The notes beneath the pieces are model-generated. The model was not told the DNA's origin and ran no database searches. It worked only from the letters and a program-made list of their open reading frames with translations. Of a stretch of 64,000 nucleotides of DNA, positions 37,713 through 47,091 are shown piece after piece. This DNA is from Thiomicrorhabdus marina (GTDB lineage: Bacteria > Pseudomonadota > Gammaproteobacteria > Thiomicrospirales > Thiomicrospiraceae), in the NCBI RefSeq assembly GCF_017571465.1, contig NZ_JAGETV010000002.1:62001-126000 (forward strand). The letters are read 5' to 3'. Within the stretch, counting starts at the first letter, position 1. The number at the start of each line of letters is the position of its first letter. Both the position numbers and the translations under genes were made by a program.

Positions 37713-39014
37713 TTGAACTCTTTAGATGTCTCAGTCCTGTTTGGGATTCTTGGCCTGCTGATTATCCTATCGGCAATTTTCTCTAGCTCCGAAACCAGCA
37801 TGATGGCGCTGAACCGCTATCGCCTTAAACATAAGGTTAAATCCGGCCATAAAGGCGCTATCCTTGCGCAGAAATTGCTGGAAAAACCAGATCGCCTGCT
37901 TGGTGTCATCCTGCTAGGTAACAATTTCGTTAATATTTTTGCCTCGTCGGTCGCAACCATTATCGCCATGAAGCTGATTGGTGAGGCCGGTATCGCTCTG
38001 GCCGCAGGCCTTTTGACCATGGTTGTATTGGTCTTTGCTGAAGTGGCACCAAAAACCTTAGCCGCACTTTATCCGGAAAAAATCGCCTTCCCGGCCGCCT
38101 ATATGCTAACGCCGCTACTGAAGATCCTTTCTCCAATTGTTTGGTTGGTCAATTTCTTCGCCAACGGCTTCCTTCGCATGTTCGGTGTTAAGGTCGGCCA
38201 CCATGATGACGACCACGCGCTAACCTATGAAGAGCTACAAACCCTGATTAACGAAGCGACTAGTCAGCTTCCGGCACACTACCGTTCAATGCTTAACTCA
38301 GTGCTGCAATTAGAAACGGTAACCGTTGAAGATGTTATGGTTCCTAAGCAAGAAGTCTACGCTATCGATTTCGATCAGCCATTTGAAGACATTCTTAAAG
38401 ACCTGCAAAAATCGCCATACACCCGAGTACCAATTTATCGCGGCTCTCTGGATGAAGACCTGATTGGGATTCTAAACCTGCGTCGCGCCCTACCGGTGCT
38501 AATGCGCAGTGACGTGACCCTAAAAGACCTGGTCAAATTGATTCGTCCGGCGTACTTTATTCCAGAACCGACTTCATTGAGCATACAGCTTGGTAAGTTC
38601 AATCAGAAAAAGCGCCGCATGGCTCTAATTGTTGACGAATATGGCGATCTGCAAGGCTTACTGACCGTTGAAGACTTGCTGGAAGAAATTGTCGGCAAGC
38701 TTTCTACCGATGCCAAATCCAAGCCGGTACCGGAAGCGGTTGCCGTCAACGAAGACGGCAGCATGACCATTAGCGCTTCGGAGTTCATTCGTGATTTGAA
38801 TAAGGAACACGATCTGGACTTACCGACCGACGGCCCGAAAACCATCAATGGTTTAATCCAAGAGACCATGGAGATGATTCCGCCTGTCGGCACCTGCATT
38901 CGCGTTGAAGATTATTACATTCTGGAAGTTACCAAGATCTCGCAGAATGCGATTGAAGAAGTCACTTTAACCTTTTACACCAATAAACGATTAAGACACA
39001 CCACTCATGATTAA
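37713..39014 (+). CDS. CNNM/CorC-family divalent-cation transporter (YfjD/CorB type)
   Basis: The protein has 433 residues. DUF21/CNNM membrane domain (about 5-180; SSSETSMMALNRYRLKH), paired CBS domains (about 205-330; VTVEDVMVPKQEVYAI and MALIVDEYGDLQGLLTVEDLLEEIVG) and a C-terminal CorC/HlyC domain (about 345-430). The family exports Mg2+ or Co2+. The start is TTG; a stop codon three codons upstream and the absence of a nearby ATG leave no better choice. The stop overlaps the next gene. Confidence 0.9.
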   Translation: MNSLDVSVLFGILGLLIILSAIFSSSETSMMALNRYRLKHKVKSGHKGAILAQKLLEKPDRLLGVILLGNNFVNIFASSVATIIAMKLIGEAGIALAAGLLTMVVLVFAEVAPKTLAALYPEKIAFPAAYMLTPLLKILSPIVWLVNFFANGFLRMFGVKVGHHDDDHALTYEELQTLINEATSQLPAHYRSMLNSVLQLETVTVEDVMVPKQEVYAIDFDQPFEDILKDLQKSPYTRVPIYRGSLDEDLIGILNLRRALPVLMRSDVTLKDLVKLIRPAYFIPEPTSLSIQLGKFNQKKRRMALIVDEYGDLQGLLTVEDLLEEIVGKLSTDAKSKPVPEAVAVNEDGSMTISASEFIRDLNKEHDLDLPTDGPKTINGLIQETMEMIPPVGTCIRVEDYYILEVTKISQNAIEEVTLTFYTNKRLRHTTHD

Positions 39015-39813
39015 CTTTCTTTTCAATCAAGACAGCCACTGGCAGCAACTTAAAAACGGGATTCGCCAACTGGCAAAAGCGGAAATCCTCTCTCGTTTCG
39101 AACAAGTAGGTTTCGAGCAGAAAGCCGATGGTTCTTTGCTAACCGAAGCAGATACCGAAATGCAAAAACAGACCCAGAAGTTCCTACAGTCGAACTGGCC
39201 TGAATTTGCTTTTCTTGGTGAAGAGATGAGTCTTGAAGAACAGAAACAAGCGCTATGCAGTCCACAAGGTTGCTGGATTCTTGACCCGGTTGACGGTACC
39301 AGTAACTTTGCCAGCGGCATTCCGGTTTATGCAGTTTCTCTAGCTTTAATGATGAATGGAAAATTGGTCGCCGGTTTAGTTTACGATCCGGACCGAGACG
39401 AAATGTTCGCTGCACGCCTAGGTCAAGGTGCCGAGTTGAATGATGAGCGCTTGGTCGCACAAACCCCAAAACGCTTGCTAAAAGAGACCAGCGGGATTAT
39501 CGACTTTAAACGCCTGACCCCGGAACTGGCGTTCCAAATTATCCAAGACAATCCATATTCTTCGCAACGTAGCTTCGGCTCTGTGGCATTGGATTGGGCA
39601 TGGCTGGCGGCTGGTCGCGGTCATATTTATATCCACGGTTCGCAGAACATTTGGGATTATGCCGCAGGCTTATTGATTCTGACCGAAGCCGGCGGAAAAA
39701 GCTGCACCTTGGACGGCGAAGATGTCTTACTACCGCAAATTCAAAAACGTTCTGCCGTAGCGGCAACAACACCGGAACTTTTCAACCAGTGGGCCGATTA
39801 TCTAAAAATCTGA
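39007..39813 (+). CDS. Inositol monophosphatase-family phosphatase
   Basis: The protein has 268 residues. It has the two-metal motifs of the family: LLTEADTEMQKQ, FLGEEMS, WILDPVDGTSNFASGIP (metal-binding D-P-V-D-G-T) and the C-terminal WDYAAGLLILTEAGG. It starts eight bases before the end of the CNNM gene, so the two are coupled. Substrates in the family include inositol phosphate, fructose-1,6-bisphosphate and 3'-phosphoadenosine 5'-phosphate (CysQ); I cannot separate these here. Confidence 0.88.
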   Translation: MINFLFNQDSHWQQLKNGIRQLAKAEILSRFEQVGFEQKADGSLLTEADTEMQKQTQKFLQSNWPEFAFLGEEMSLEEQKQALCSPQGCWILDPVDGTSNFASGIPVYAVSLALMMNGKLVAGLVYDPDRDEMFAARLGQGAELNDERLVAQTPKRLLKETSGIIDFKRLTPELAFQIIQDNPYSSQRSFGSVALDWAWLAAGRGHIYIHGSQNIWDYAAGLLILTEAGGKSCTLDGEDVLLPQIQKRSAVAATTPELFNQWADYLKI

Positions 39814-39824
39814 TTTCACTCAAG

Positions 39825-39860
39825 CAAAGCCAAGACTCCCTTGGCTTTGATTCGCTTTTT
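39825..39860 (+). terminator. Rho-independent terminator after the inositol-phosphatase-like gene
   Basis: AAAGCCAAG-ACTCC-CTTGGCTTT followed by GATTCGCTTTTT. A clear nine-pair stem with an interrupted T run. Confidence 0.72.
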
Positions 39861-39916
39861 GCCGGCAACTCATTAATAATGAAACCATCATAATTTCCGG
39901 TTCATTTGGAGTCCAT

Positions 39917-40504
39917 ATGGTTTCACTGCTTATCAGCCTACAACGAATGCTCCTCAGCTTTCGCGCGTTCGACTTTCTCGCCCCCTTGGCAATCCGTATT
40001 TATCTGGTGCCGGTTTTCTGGGTAGCAGGCACCAATAAATTGAATGACTTTAGCGGCATAGTCGAATGGTTTACTTATATGCAATTACCCTATCCCCCTG
40101 TCATGGCGAGTTTAGTCATTGCATCGGAAATAGGTGGTGCCGTGTTATTAGCATTAGGACTGGCGACACGTTGGGTAGCGATTCCACTGATGATTACTAT
40201 GGCGGTTGCAGCCTTCAAAGTACATTGGGATAACGGCTGGCAGGCGGTGCATGATTTAACCGCTCCGTGGGCTAGCACAAGCGCACCAGCAGTGATCGAG
40301 AGTTTGAATAAATTTGAACAGAAAGCCTATAACATGCAAAGCTATAAGACATTGATGGAGCACGGCAACTTAGCTGTGATTAATAACGGTATTGAATGGG
40401 CAGCGACGTATTTCATTATGCTATTAGCGCTGTTCTTTATCGGAGCCGGTAAATATTTCAGCTTCGACTACTACATCAAACAGCGTTATATGCCGAAAGA
40501 CTAA
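39917..40504 (+). CDS. DoxX-family integral membrane protein
   Basis: The protein has 195 residues with four to five membrane helices. The N-terminal RIYLVPVFWVAGTNKLNDF and the helix IASEIGGAVLLALGLATRWVAIPLMITM match DoxX (DoxX/SURF4). The region between helices 3 and 4 has a periplasmic insert. Roles in this family range from quinol oxidation to oxidative-stress defence; none can be assigned here. GGAG precedes the ATG. The stop codon abuts a MITE-like element. Confidence 0.82.
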   Translation: MVSLLISLQRMLLSFRAFDFLAPLAIRIYLVPVFWVAGTNKLNDFSGIVEWFTYMQLPYPPVMASLVIASEIGGAVLLALGLATRWVAIPLMITMAVAAFKVHWDNGWQAVHDLTAPWASTSAPAVIESLNKFEQKAYNMQSYKTLMEHGNLAVINNGIEWAATYFIMLLALFFIGAGKYFSFDYYIKQRYMPKD

Positions 40505-40769
40505 GGGTCTGTTGAAAATTCATATTTGATTCTGTTGTCGCTTAAAAATTCGACAATCAAGGCGCTCTGAGCGCAGTTTGGTTATTCCAAATAAGAGATG
40601 AGCAACACAGAGTGTCGGATTTTTAAGCACAACCCAAAGGGCCATTGCCATTTTTACGCCAACTGTGTTGAAAAGTCGCTCAAATAGAATGGCTATTTCA
40701 CACGATTTTCGCCTTGTTGGAGGCAAAAATGGCGGTGGCAGAACCTAATTATGAATTCTCAATAGACCC
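40505..40769. mobile_element. MITE-like element, copy A
   Basis: About 265 bp with terminal inverted repeats GGGTCTGTTGAAAATTCATA (left) and GGGTCTATTGAGAATTCATA (right, reversed). The right 100 bp shares blocks CAAATAGAATG, ACGATTTTCGCCTTGTTGGA and GTGGCAGAACCTAATTATGA with copy B at 62811-62960. It codes for no transposase; a 68-codon frame inside is not a credible gene. It separates two convergent genes and touches both stop codons. A CTA flanks both sides and may be a target duplication. Confidence 0.8.
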
Positions 40770-42067
40770 TAGTAACTCCAAACCAGCTGACCACTGAAAA
40801 TATCCACTTCAGCTTCATAGTCCCCAATCAGAAAATGTACATCGTCGGTTGTGTAGTTAACCGGCGCTTTTTCGCCTTTCAGATAACTATAAGCCAAATC
40901 CATTTTCAGTGACTTGGTCATTTGATAACCAACCCCAACCGAATACCAAGTACGTTTTGAATCTGGAGTTCGAGGACTCCGGCTGTCAGCATTTGGAACC
41001 GGCGTATGATCAATGGCAAAACCGGTTCTCCAAGTCAGACTTGGAGAACTATGATAAAGCGCGCCAATTGAATAACGCCATGCATCCTCAAAACCTTGGC
41101 GAGAATTTAAATCATCCTGCTCAGAATCAAATTCAATCACCAGTTCTTTAAACTGACTCCATTCAGTCAGAGTCGCATCAGCAAGCAGCGCAAATTTATC
41201 GCCAATTTCTTGCTTCACACTCAGCATAGTGGTCGCCGGCAGACTGACATCCGAACTCACACCAAAGGTACCGTTTTCAACATTGACCGTATTATAAGCA
41301 AGAGTGTCGGTAATATTGCTGTAGGTAATTTCACCTTCTGCAGAATGGTTAACCTTGGAACGATAAGCTAAACCAATAGTGGTGCTATCGGTCGGAGTGA
41401 ACAGCAAGCCTAGGTTATAGCCAAAACCGATACTGTCGGCCTGTGCCAAAGCCTCTCCATCAGCTGAATCAGTCTCTAAAGACAAGTTATTATTCATCGC
41501 CTGCGTCAATATTAAATCGACATATTGCACATTCAGGCCAGCACCAAATGCAAGCCAAGAGGTAATTTTCGTAGCCATCACAGGGTTAAGGTTAACCGTT
41601 TTTAAATCGGTCTCCACCGCATGATAGCGCCCGACCCAACTCTCGTCATACAGCAGATGCGAACCATAAGGAACATTCAAACCGAAACCAAAGTCGATTT
41701 CACCATAAGAAGTCTTCCAAAAAAAATTCGGCACCAGCCCTAATTGCGCACCATCATCATCTGCCCCATCAATTGGGCCACCCGCACCGATAATCGGAAT
41801 TTCTTGGCTTTGGAAACTGCCCTCATTACTAAAAGCCAACTTAGGCGAAATAACATGCAAAGCTCCGACAATCTGGTCACCTTTGATTTGCGTTAAACCG
41901 GCAGGGTTAAACCACATTACACTGGCATCTTCTGGATTGGCAGCGGCTCCCGCATAGGAAAGCCCTTGTCCACTAGCACTCTGCTCGATCAAGGCAAAGC
42001 CGGACGCCTGCAACTGACCAAATGGAAGAATCATCGAAATTAGTGCTAGATGTTTGAAATGCCTCAT
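40769..42067 (-). CDS. FadL/OmpP1-family outer membrane transport protein (second copy)
   Basis: The protein has 432 residues. Signal peptide (about 1-21), then the FadL start SGFALIEQSASGQGLSYAGAAANPEDASVMWFNPAGLT, containing the N-terminal hatch with NPA, and a C-terminal beta strand ending LVWSY. It forms a 14-strand barrel for hydrophobic molecules such as long-chain fatty acids. It is clearly a paralogue of the gene at 44369-45610 (shared QSASxQGLSYAGAAA..EDASxMWFNPAGLT and VGRYHAVxTxTKTVN). The terminator after the lipase gene suggests this copy has its own promoter. The last base of its stop codon is the end of the MITE-like element. Confidence 0.92.
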   Translation of the reverse strand: MRHFKHLALISMILPFGQLQASGFALIEQSASGQGLSYAGAAANPEDASVMWFNPAGLTQIKGDQIVGALHVISPKLAFSNEGSFQSQEIPIIGAGGPIDGADDDGAQLGLVPNFFWKTSYGEIDFGFGLNVPYGSHLLYDESWVGRYHAVETDLKTVNLNPVMATKITSWLAFGAGLNVQYVDLILTQAMNNNLSLETDSADGEALAQADSIGFGYNLGLLFTPTDSTTIGLAYRSKVNHSAEGEITYSNITDTLAYNTVNVENGTFGVSSDVSLPATTMLSVKQEIGDKFALLADATLTEWSQFKELVIEFDSEQDDLNSRQGFEDAWRYSIGALYHSSPSLTWRTGFAIDHTPVPNADSRSPRTPDSKRTWYSVGVGYQMTKSLKMDLAYSYLKGEKAPVNYTTDDVHFLIGDYEAEVDIFSGQLVWSY

Positions 42068-42241
42068 AACCGTATCGCTTAGTTTTTATCTTATTGTTTT
42101 CGTTATTAATTTTTATGCCGCGTATTTTAACAGGTAAATTTTATTCACCGATTAAATGCTCTAGGGTAAGAATAAAGCGTGGAGATTAGTACAAAACCTT
42201 AGCCAGTAAGAGAAGCTTAGGAATACAAAACGTCAGACAAT

Positions 42242-42266
42242 AAAAAACCCCGCATTTAGCGGGGAT
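42242..42266 (-). terminator. Rho-independent terminator of the fadL-lipase operon
   Basis: On the minus strand CCCCGC-TAAAT-GCGGGGTTTTTTA, a six-pair GC stem with a T run, 24 bp after the lipase stop. Confidence 0.9.
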
Positions 42267-42289
42267 TATAGACGTAAATAAATAGAAAT

Positions 42290-44356
42290 TTATTTCACCG
42301 TCGAGTCATCAGAGACTGTAACGCTCGTGCCACCCGAAGCAAGGAAACTCGCCATTGCCTCCTGCATGGTTTGCGTTACTACGACATCATTCCCATCGCT
42401 CGGAATTAAAATGGAACCATGATGTCCATCAGTAAACTGCATAACACCTTTGCCGTCACTCACTGCCGTTAGCACATTAGCCGAGGGAGAAACCAGATTC
42501 AAATCCTGCAAAGCAATCCATGGATTCGTTCCTGCCAATGGCGCAGTTGCCACCGCATTTGGAATAGTCTGATCAGGGACATTACCCAACACTTCATTAC
42601 CGACCACCTCAAACAACAAAGTGTTATTAGCGAGATGCGACACATAATTTACAGGATCAGCCGAATCGACCACCGTTTGCGCCGCTAGCAGAAACTGCTG
42701 ATACTCGGAAGAGCCAGTGACCACACCTTGCGCCGCTAAACCCGCTTCAATTTCCGGGGCAAAACTTGCAGAAGCCGCCAACAGATAGGGGGCTTGCAGT
42801 CCCGGCATCGCGTAAACCGCTTCATCAGCCGGCTCAAAGGCTTGGTAAATACCACCAACCATCGCGCCAAGGGAGTGCCCAACGAATGAAACTTGCGAGG
42901 CATCTAACAAGCCACCACTCTGAAAATTTTCCAATGCAGAGCGCAACTGCATTAAATCCGATACCGCCTGACGCAAATTATCACGCGTTACCACTAGGTG
43001 ACTTAGGTTAATAAAATGACGTCCGGAAGTATCAATGACCCCGTCCGGCGCAGCGGCAAGCACATCTTCACCGTCTTGCGTCACATAGTCGACATTAAAG
43101 GTTCGCTCAAGTGCTCCCATATACAAAGCACTTTCCGTGTCGGTAACTCCATGTAATGGCATATCGATTGCCACCGCAGCAAAGCCCGCATTCGCAAGGG
43201 TATCTGCAATAGCTAACAGATTGGTACGACTTTCCGTAACTGAATGCTGGAAAATAACCACCGGCCAACCGGCATCCGGTTTAGTGCCAATTTTCGGCAC
43301 CGACATCAATACCGGAATGGTCGCATCAGCATTTTTAGCCGGCGTGGTATTCAAGAAGCTTAATAGAGCACCATCTGCACTTTTCCAAAAAGTATTCAGT
43401 GGCGCAATAGGATTAGCCTCACTTGGAGTCCCACTGTAATAAGGCACTGACATAGTTCCGGCATAAAGCTGAGCCAACCCGGCACCGCCAACAATAGAAG
43501 TGTCTTTTCCAGTGTCCACCACACCTAAAGAGCTATTGCTAACTTGCGTTTGTACATCAGTTAAAACCGCACCAATTGACTGAGTGGTAAAGCTCCACGA
43601 AGCCACCACATTGTCAGTATTATGACCTTCACCTGCTATGGCACTTAAGTGCGCTAAGGTCAATTGACGAAGTGGCTCCAATTCTTGATAAACCGTTCCT
43701 ACCAGAGATTCAGTACCGGATAGAGCGCTGTAATAAATGCTTTTCTTTAGCGGATCGCCATCACTGTCGACCACTGTATTGTTTACGGTAATCAAATAGG
43801 TCGTTTTCGGCTCAAGTGGTTTTAACGGCAGAATCGCAATATTTTTTGCATCCGTTTCAGCATCACTGACAACAGGAAAGTAATCTACGCCTGGAACTAA
43901 CTGTTTATCAATCGCCGTTATCACTCGGGCGTGAGTTTCAGGATCAATCACAACCGATGTTTTATAAACCGCCACGCCGCTCTCAAAAATATCCGATAAG
44001 CCATTGGTATTACTATCAGCAATCTCTAAAGCTTGACTCGTTTTAAAAGTAATCGGCGCAGAAGTGGAAAACCCATCAATAGCATTCATCGCCACACGCG
44101 GGTCGGCATAATTCTCAGGGTCATCGACCGGAATATTTAAAGTGCCATCCGTGCTTCCTGAAAACAGCGCATCATGCGGAAACGGAATATCGCTTAAAGC
44201 AAAGTTCATGACCACATAGCCGGATGCATCCGCATTGACCGGTTCCAAGCTTATTTCTTGATCAGAACCACCGCAGCCAGTTAGTAGCGCGGTTGAAGAC
44301 AGAAATGCACCGGCTAAAAAAGTTTTAGTCACTTTACTAAGTGTCGTTAATTTCAT
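42290..44356 (-). CDS. VolA/Pla-1-like surface lipoprotein lipase or lysophospholipase
   Basis: The protein has 688 residues. Signal peptide with lipobox (LLTGCGGSD). An N-terminal domain as in bacterial virulence-factor lipases (about 30-270; FALSDIPFPHDALFSGSTDG) and an alpha/beta-hydrolase domain with the nucleophile elbow SFVGHSLGAMVGG and an oxyanion-side loop VVIFQHSVTESRTN; a DG-H-H-G motif near the C-terminus probably holds the catalytic His. In Vibrio cholerae VolA is a surface lipoprotein that releases fatty acids from lysophosphatidylcholine and is cotranscribed with a fadL. The same arrangement is seen here: the upstream fadL ends 12 bp before this gene. AAGGAG precedes the ATG. 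Confidence 0.88.
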   Translation of the reverse strand: MKLTTLSKVTKTFLAGAFLSSTALLTGCGGSDQEISLEPVNADASGYVVMNFALSDIPFPHDALFSGSTDGTLNIPVDDPENYADPRVAMNAIDGFSTSAPITFKTSQALEIADSNTNGLSDIFESGVAVYKTSVVIDPETHARVITAIDKQLVPGVDYFPVVSDAETDAKNIAILPLKPLEPKTTYLITVNNTVVDSDGDPLKKSIYYSALSGTESLVGTVYQELEPLRQLTLAHLSAIAGEGHNTDNVVASWSFTTQSIGAVLTDVQTQVSNSSLGVVDTGKDTSIVGGAGLAQLYAGTMSVPYYSGTPSEANPIAPLNTFWKSADGALLSFLNTTPAKNADATIPVLMSVPKIGTKPDAGWPVVIFQHSVTESRTNLLAIADTLANAGFAAVAIDMPLHGVTDTESALYMGALERTFNVDYVTQDGEDVLAAAPDGVIDTSGRHFINLSHLVVTRDNLRQAVSDLMQLRSALENFQSGGLLDASQVSFVGHSLGAMVGGIYQAFEPADEAVYAMPGLQAPYLLAASASFAPEIEAGLAAQGVVTGSSEYQQFLLAAQTVVDSADPVNYVSHLANNTLLFEVVGNEVLGNVPDQTIPNAVATAPLAGTNPWIALQDLNLVSPSANVLTAVSDGKGVMQFTDGHHGSILIPSDGNDVVVTQTMQEAMASFLASGGTSVTVSDDSTVK

Positions 44357-44368
44357 CGGTTTCGCTCC

Positions 44369-45610
44369 TTAGTAATTCCAAACCAGCTGTGCACTCAGGA
44401 TATCCACCTTGGTATCAAAGCTTCCTTGCAGAACGTGCGCGCCAGTATCGGAACTGACGGCTTCAATGCCTCCGGTTCCGCCCCAAAGATGACTATAAGC
44501 AACATCGATGCGCATCGCTTTATTCCATTGATAACCTGCACCGAACGACAGCCAAACACGGTCACTATCTGGAATACGCGGTGTACGTAAATCGTCACTC
44601 GGGATCGGGGTCTGATCATAAGCAACACCGGTACGCAGAATCAAATTTGGCAAATACTGGTAAGTTGCGCCGAATGAATAACGCATAATGTCATTCCATT
44701 CTTCCGGTTGGACCGAATCTTCCTTACTATCAAACTCGATACGCAATTCATCAAAGCTCGACCAACCAGTCCAAGTCACATCCGCCAAGATATTGATTTT
44801 GTCACTAAACGGGTAAGCGATACTCAACGAAGCGCTGGCAGGCAGAGTCACCGTCGACTCAATCCCTTGGTCTTGATATGGCATCGCGGTGAAATCGGCA
44901 TCACCGGTTGCATGATGCTTGATTTGCGAACGGTAACTCAAGCCGATATTGGCGCCGTTATCCAAGTCATACAGGAAACCGAAATTAAAACCGTAGCCGA
45001 TACCGTCAGCCTGTAGATCAACATAGCCGTCATTTTCTTGGTCGCCCAAGTCAACTTTTTGAGTCAGATTTACATCGATATACTGAATATTCAAACCGGC
45101 ACCGAAACTGACTTGCGGATGCAGTTTGACCGCAAAAGCCGGATTAATATTAACCGTTTTGGTTGCCGTGTACACGGCATGATAGCGACCGACCCAATCC
45201 TGATCGTATTCAACCGTCGAACCGAATGGAACATTAATGCCAAGACCAATATCAAGCTCCTGATATTGCCCTTTCCAATAGAAATTTGGAACGAAACTGG
45301 TTTGAGCGCCGTCATCATTAGCACCAGTAATCAGATTATCTTCAGTCAGAATATAAGATCCGTCATTCGCAAACTGTGCCGAAGGCTTTATGACATGACC
45401 GGCGGCAATCAGTTGATTGTTTTCAATCTTAGTCAGACCGGCTGGGTTGAACCACATAATACTGGCATCTTCGGCAAACGCTGCCGCACCGGCATACGAC
45501 AACCCCTGCGCACTGGCGCTCTGCTCAATCAACGCAAAACCAGACGCCTGCCCTGAAAGCGGCGCTAAGCCCATCGCCATTAATAAAACTTTAGATTGAA
45601 AAGCCTTCAT
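44369..45610 (-). CDS. FadL/OmpP1-family outer membrane transport protein (operon with lipase)
   Basis: The ATG behind AGGAG gives 413 residues. Signal peptide (about 1-22), then SGFALIEQSASAQGLSYAGAAAFAEDASIMWFNPAGLT and a barrel ending LVWNY. It probably imports fatty acids freed by the lipase encoded immediately downstream. The close paralogue at 40769-42067 differs mainly in extracellular loops. Confidence 0.93.
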   Translation of the reverse strand: MKAFQSKVLLMAMGLAPLSGQASGFALIEQSASAQGLSYAGAAAFAEDASIMWFNPAGLTKIENNQLIAAGHVIKPSAQFANDGSYILTEDNLITGANDDGAQTSFVPNFYWKGQYQELDIGLGINVPFGSTVEYDQDWVGRYHAVYTATKTVNINPAFAVKLHPQVSFGAGLNIQYIDVNLTQKVDLGDQENDGYVDLQADGIGYGFNFGFLYDLDNGANIGLSYRSQIKHHATGDADFTAMPYQDQGIESTVTLPASASLSIAYPFSDKINILADVTWTGWSSFDELRIEFDSKEDSVQPEEWNDIMRYSFGATYQYLPNLILRTGVAYDQTPIPSDDLRTPRIPDSDRVWLSFGAGYQWNKAMRIDVAYSHLWGGTGGIEAVSSDTGAHVLQGSFDTKVDILSAQLVWNY

Positions 45611-45726
45611 TCGGACTCCTAAATAAGAAATAAAACGCCCATATTCTAGCAACACCATTTGCCCAGAGCGCTAAAAACCAGCTGTATCACCATAGAGAAA
45701 TTTAATATCATCAAGGCTTTATATGA

Positions 45727-47091
45727 TTACAAAGCATCCAGTGCTTGCTGAAGCGTTTTGACGCCGACAATTTCCATCCCCGGAATGCCGCCTTTCGGAA
45801 CATTACCAAACGGCACTACTGCACGGGTAAAACCGTGTTTAGCCGCTTCAAAAAGACGTTCTTGCCCACTCGGAACCGGACGAATCTCACCGGCCAGTCC
45901 GACTTCACCGAAGACAATCACCCCTTGATCAATTGGGCGGTTACGCATACTGGAAAGAATCGCGCTGAGGAGCGCCAAATCGGCACTGGTTTCAAAGACC
46001 TTAACACCACCAACCACATTGACATAAACATCTTGGTCACCGGCTTGAATCCCTCCGTGACGATGCATGACCGCCAATAGCATCGCCAAGCGATTTTGCT
46101 CCAAACCAACGGTGACGCGTTTAGGTGCGCCATATGGCGATTCATCAACCAAAGCTTGAACCTCAACCAAAAGTGGACGGGAGCCTTCCCAGATGACCAT
46201 TACCACTGAACCGGGCGCCGCTTCTTCACCACGACTTAGGAAAATCGCCGACGGGTTTTTAATCTGGCGCATGCCCTTTTCTGTCATGGCAAACACCCCC
46301 AGTTCATTGACCGCTCCAAAACGGTTTTTAATCGCGCGCAGGGTTCTAAAACGACTATCGGATTGGCCTTCCAAAAACAGTACACTGTCGACAATATGCT
46401 CCAATACCCGCGGCCCGGCAACCTCACCGGATTTGGTAACGTGACCGACCAAAAAAATGGCGATATTATTTTGCTTGGCAAAACGAGTAAGAAAAGCGGC
46501 ACTTTCGCGAACTTGGGAGACGCCACCGGCAGCACTGCCGACATCCGCAAGCTGCATGGTTTGAATGGAATCAACCACCATCACCTTCGGCTGTTCTTTC
46601 TGCGCAGCGATAGAAATATCTTCAACATCGGTTTGCGTCAATAAACGCAATTGTTCATCCGGCAGTTCCATACGCTTAGCACGACTCGCCACCTGCTGAA
46701 GCGATTCCTCACCGGTCACATACAACACTTTCATCTGCGTACTGAGCGCACACATCACTTGTAATAAGATTGAAGATTTACCTACTCCAGGATCACCACC
46801 AATCAAGACCACCGAACCAGGAACGATGCCCCCACCCAACACACGATCCAGCTCGCTCATTCCTGAACTGATACGCGGCACTTCGGACAGATCAACATCC
46901 TTAATCGATTGCACTTGCGAATCGGCGGCTCCGGAATAACTACTACCACTGCTTTTAGCGGCCTTTTTAGCGCCGCTTAATTTAATCTCTTTAAGGGTAT
47001 TCCATGATTTACAGGCCTGACATTGACCGGCCCACTGCGCATACTCCGCACCACAGTCGGTGCAGACAAAAGCGGTTTTGCTTTTTGCCAT
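45727..47091 (-). CDS. radA: DNA repair protein RadA
   Basis: The protein has 454 residues. N-terminal zinc finger CTDCGAEYAQWAGQCQACKSW, RecA-like ATPase with Walker A GGDPGVGKSS, the RadA motif KNRFGA and a C-terminal Lon-protease-like domain (about 330-454) lacking the protease serine. It promotes branch migration in recombination. Its ATG overlaps the stop of the upstream gene by one base (TAATG). Confidence 0.96.
   Translation of the reverse strand: MAKSKTAFVCTDCGAEYAQWAGQCQACKSWNTLKEIKLSGAKKAAKSSGSSYSGAADSQVQSIKDVDLSEVPRISSGMSELDRVLGGGIVPGSVVLIGGDPGVGKSSILLQVMCALSTQMKVLYVTGEESLQQVASRAKRMELPDEQLRLLTQTDVEDISIAAQKEQPKVMVVDSIQTMQLADVGSAAGGVSQVRESAAFLTRFAKQNNIAIFLVGHVTKSGEVAGPRVLEHIVDSVLFLEGQSDSRFRTLRAIKNRFGAVNELGVFAMTEKGMRQIKNPSAIFLSRGEEAAPGSVVMVIWEGSRPLLVEVQALVDESPYGAPKRVTVGLEQNRLAMLLAVMHRHGGIQAGDQDVYVNVVGGVKVFETSADLALLSAILSSMRNRPIDQGVIVFGEVGLAGEIRPVPSGQERLFEAAKHGFTRAVVPFGNVPKGGIPGMEIVGVKTLQQALDAL

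Noticed and set aside
40520..40726. A 68-codon minus-strand frame inside MITE-like copy A
   Set aside because: It lies wholly in repeat sequence, covers the inverted-repeat structure, has no ribosome-binding site and is broken in copy B.
45038..45556. A 172-codon plus-strand frame inside the fadL gene
   Set aside because: It is antisense to a barrel protein with clear family motifs; no ribosome-binding site.
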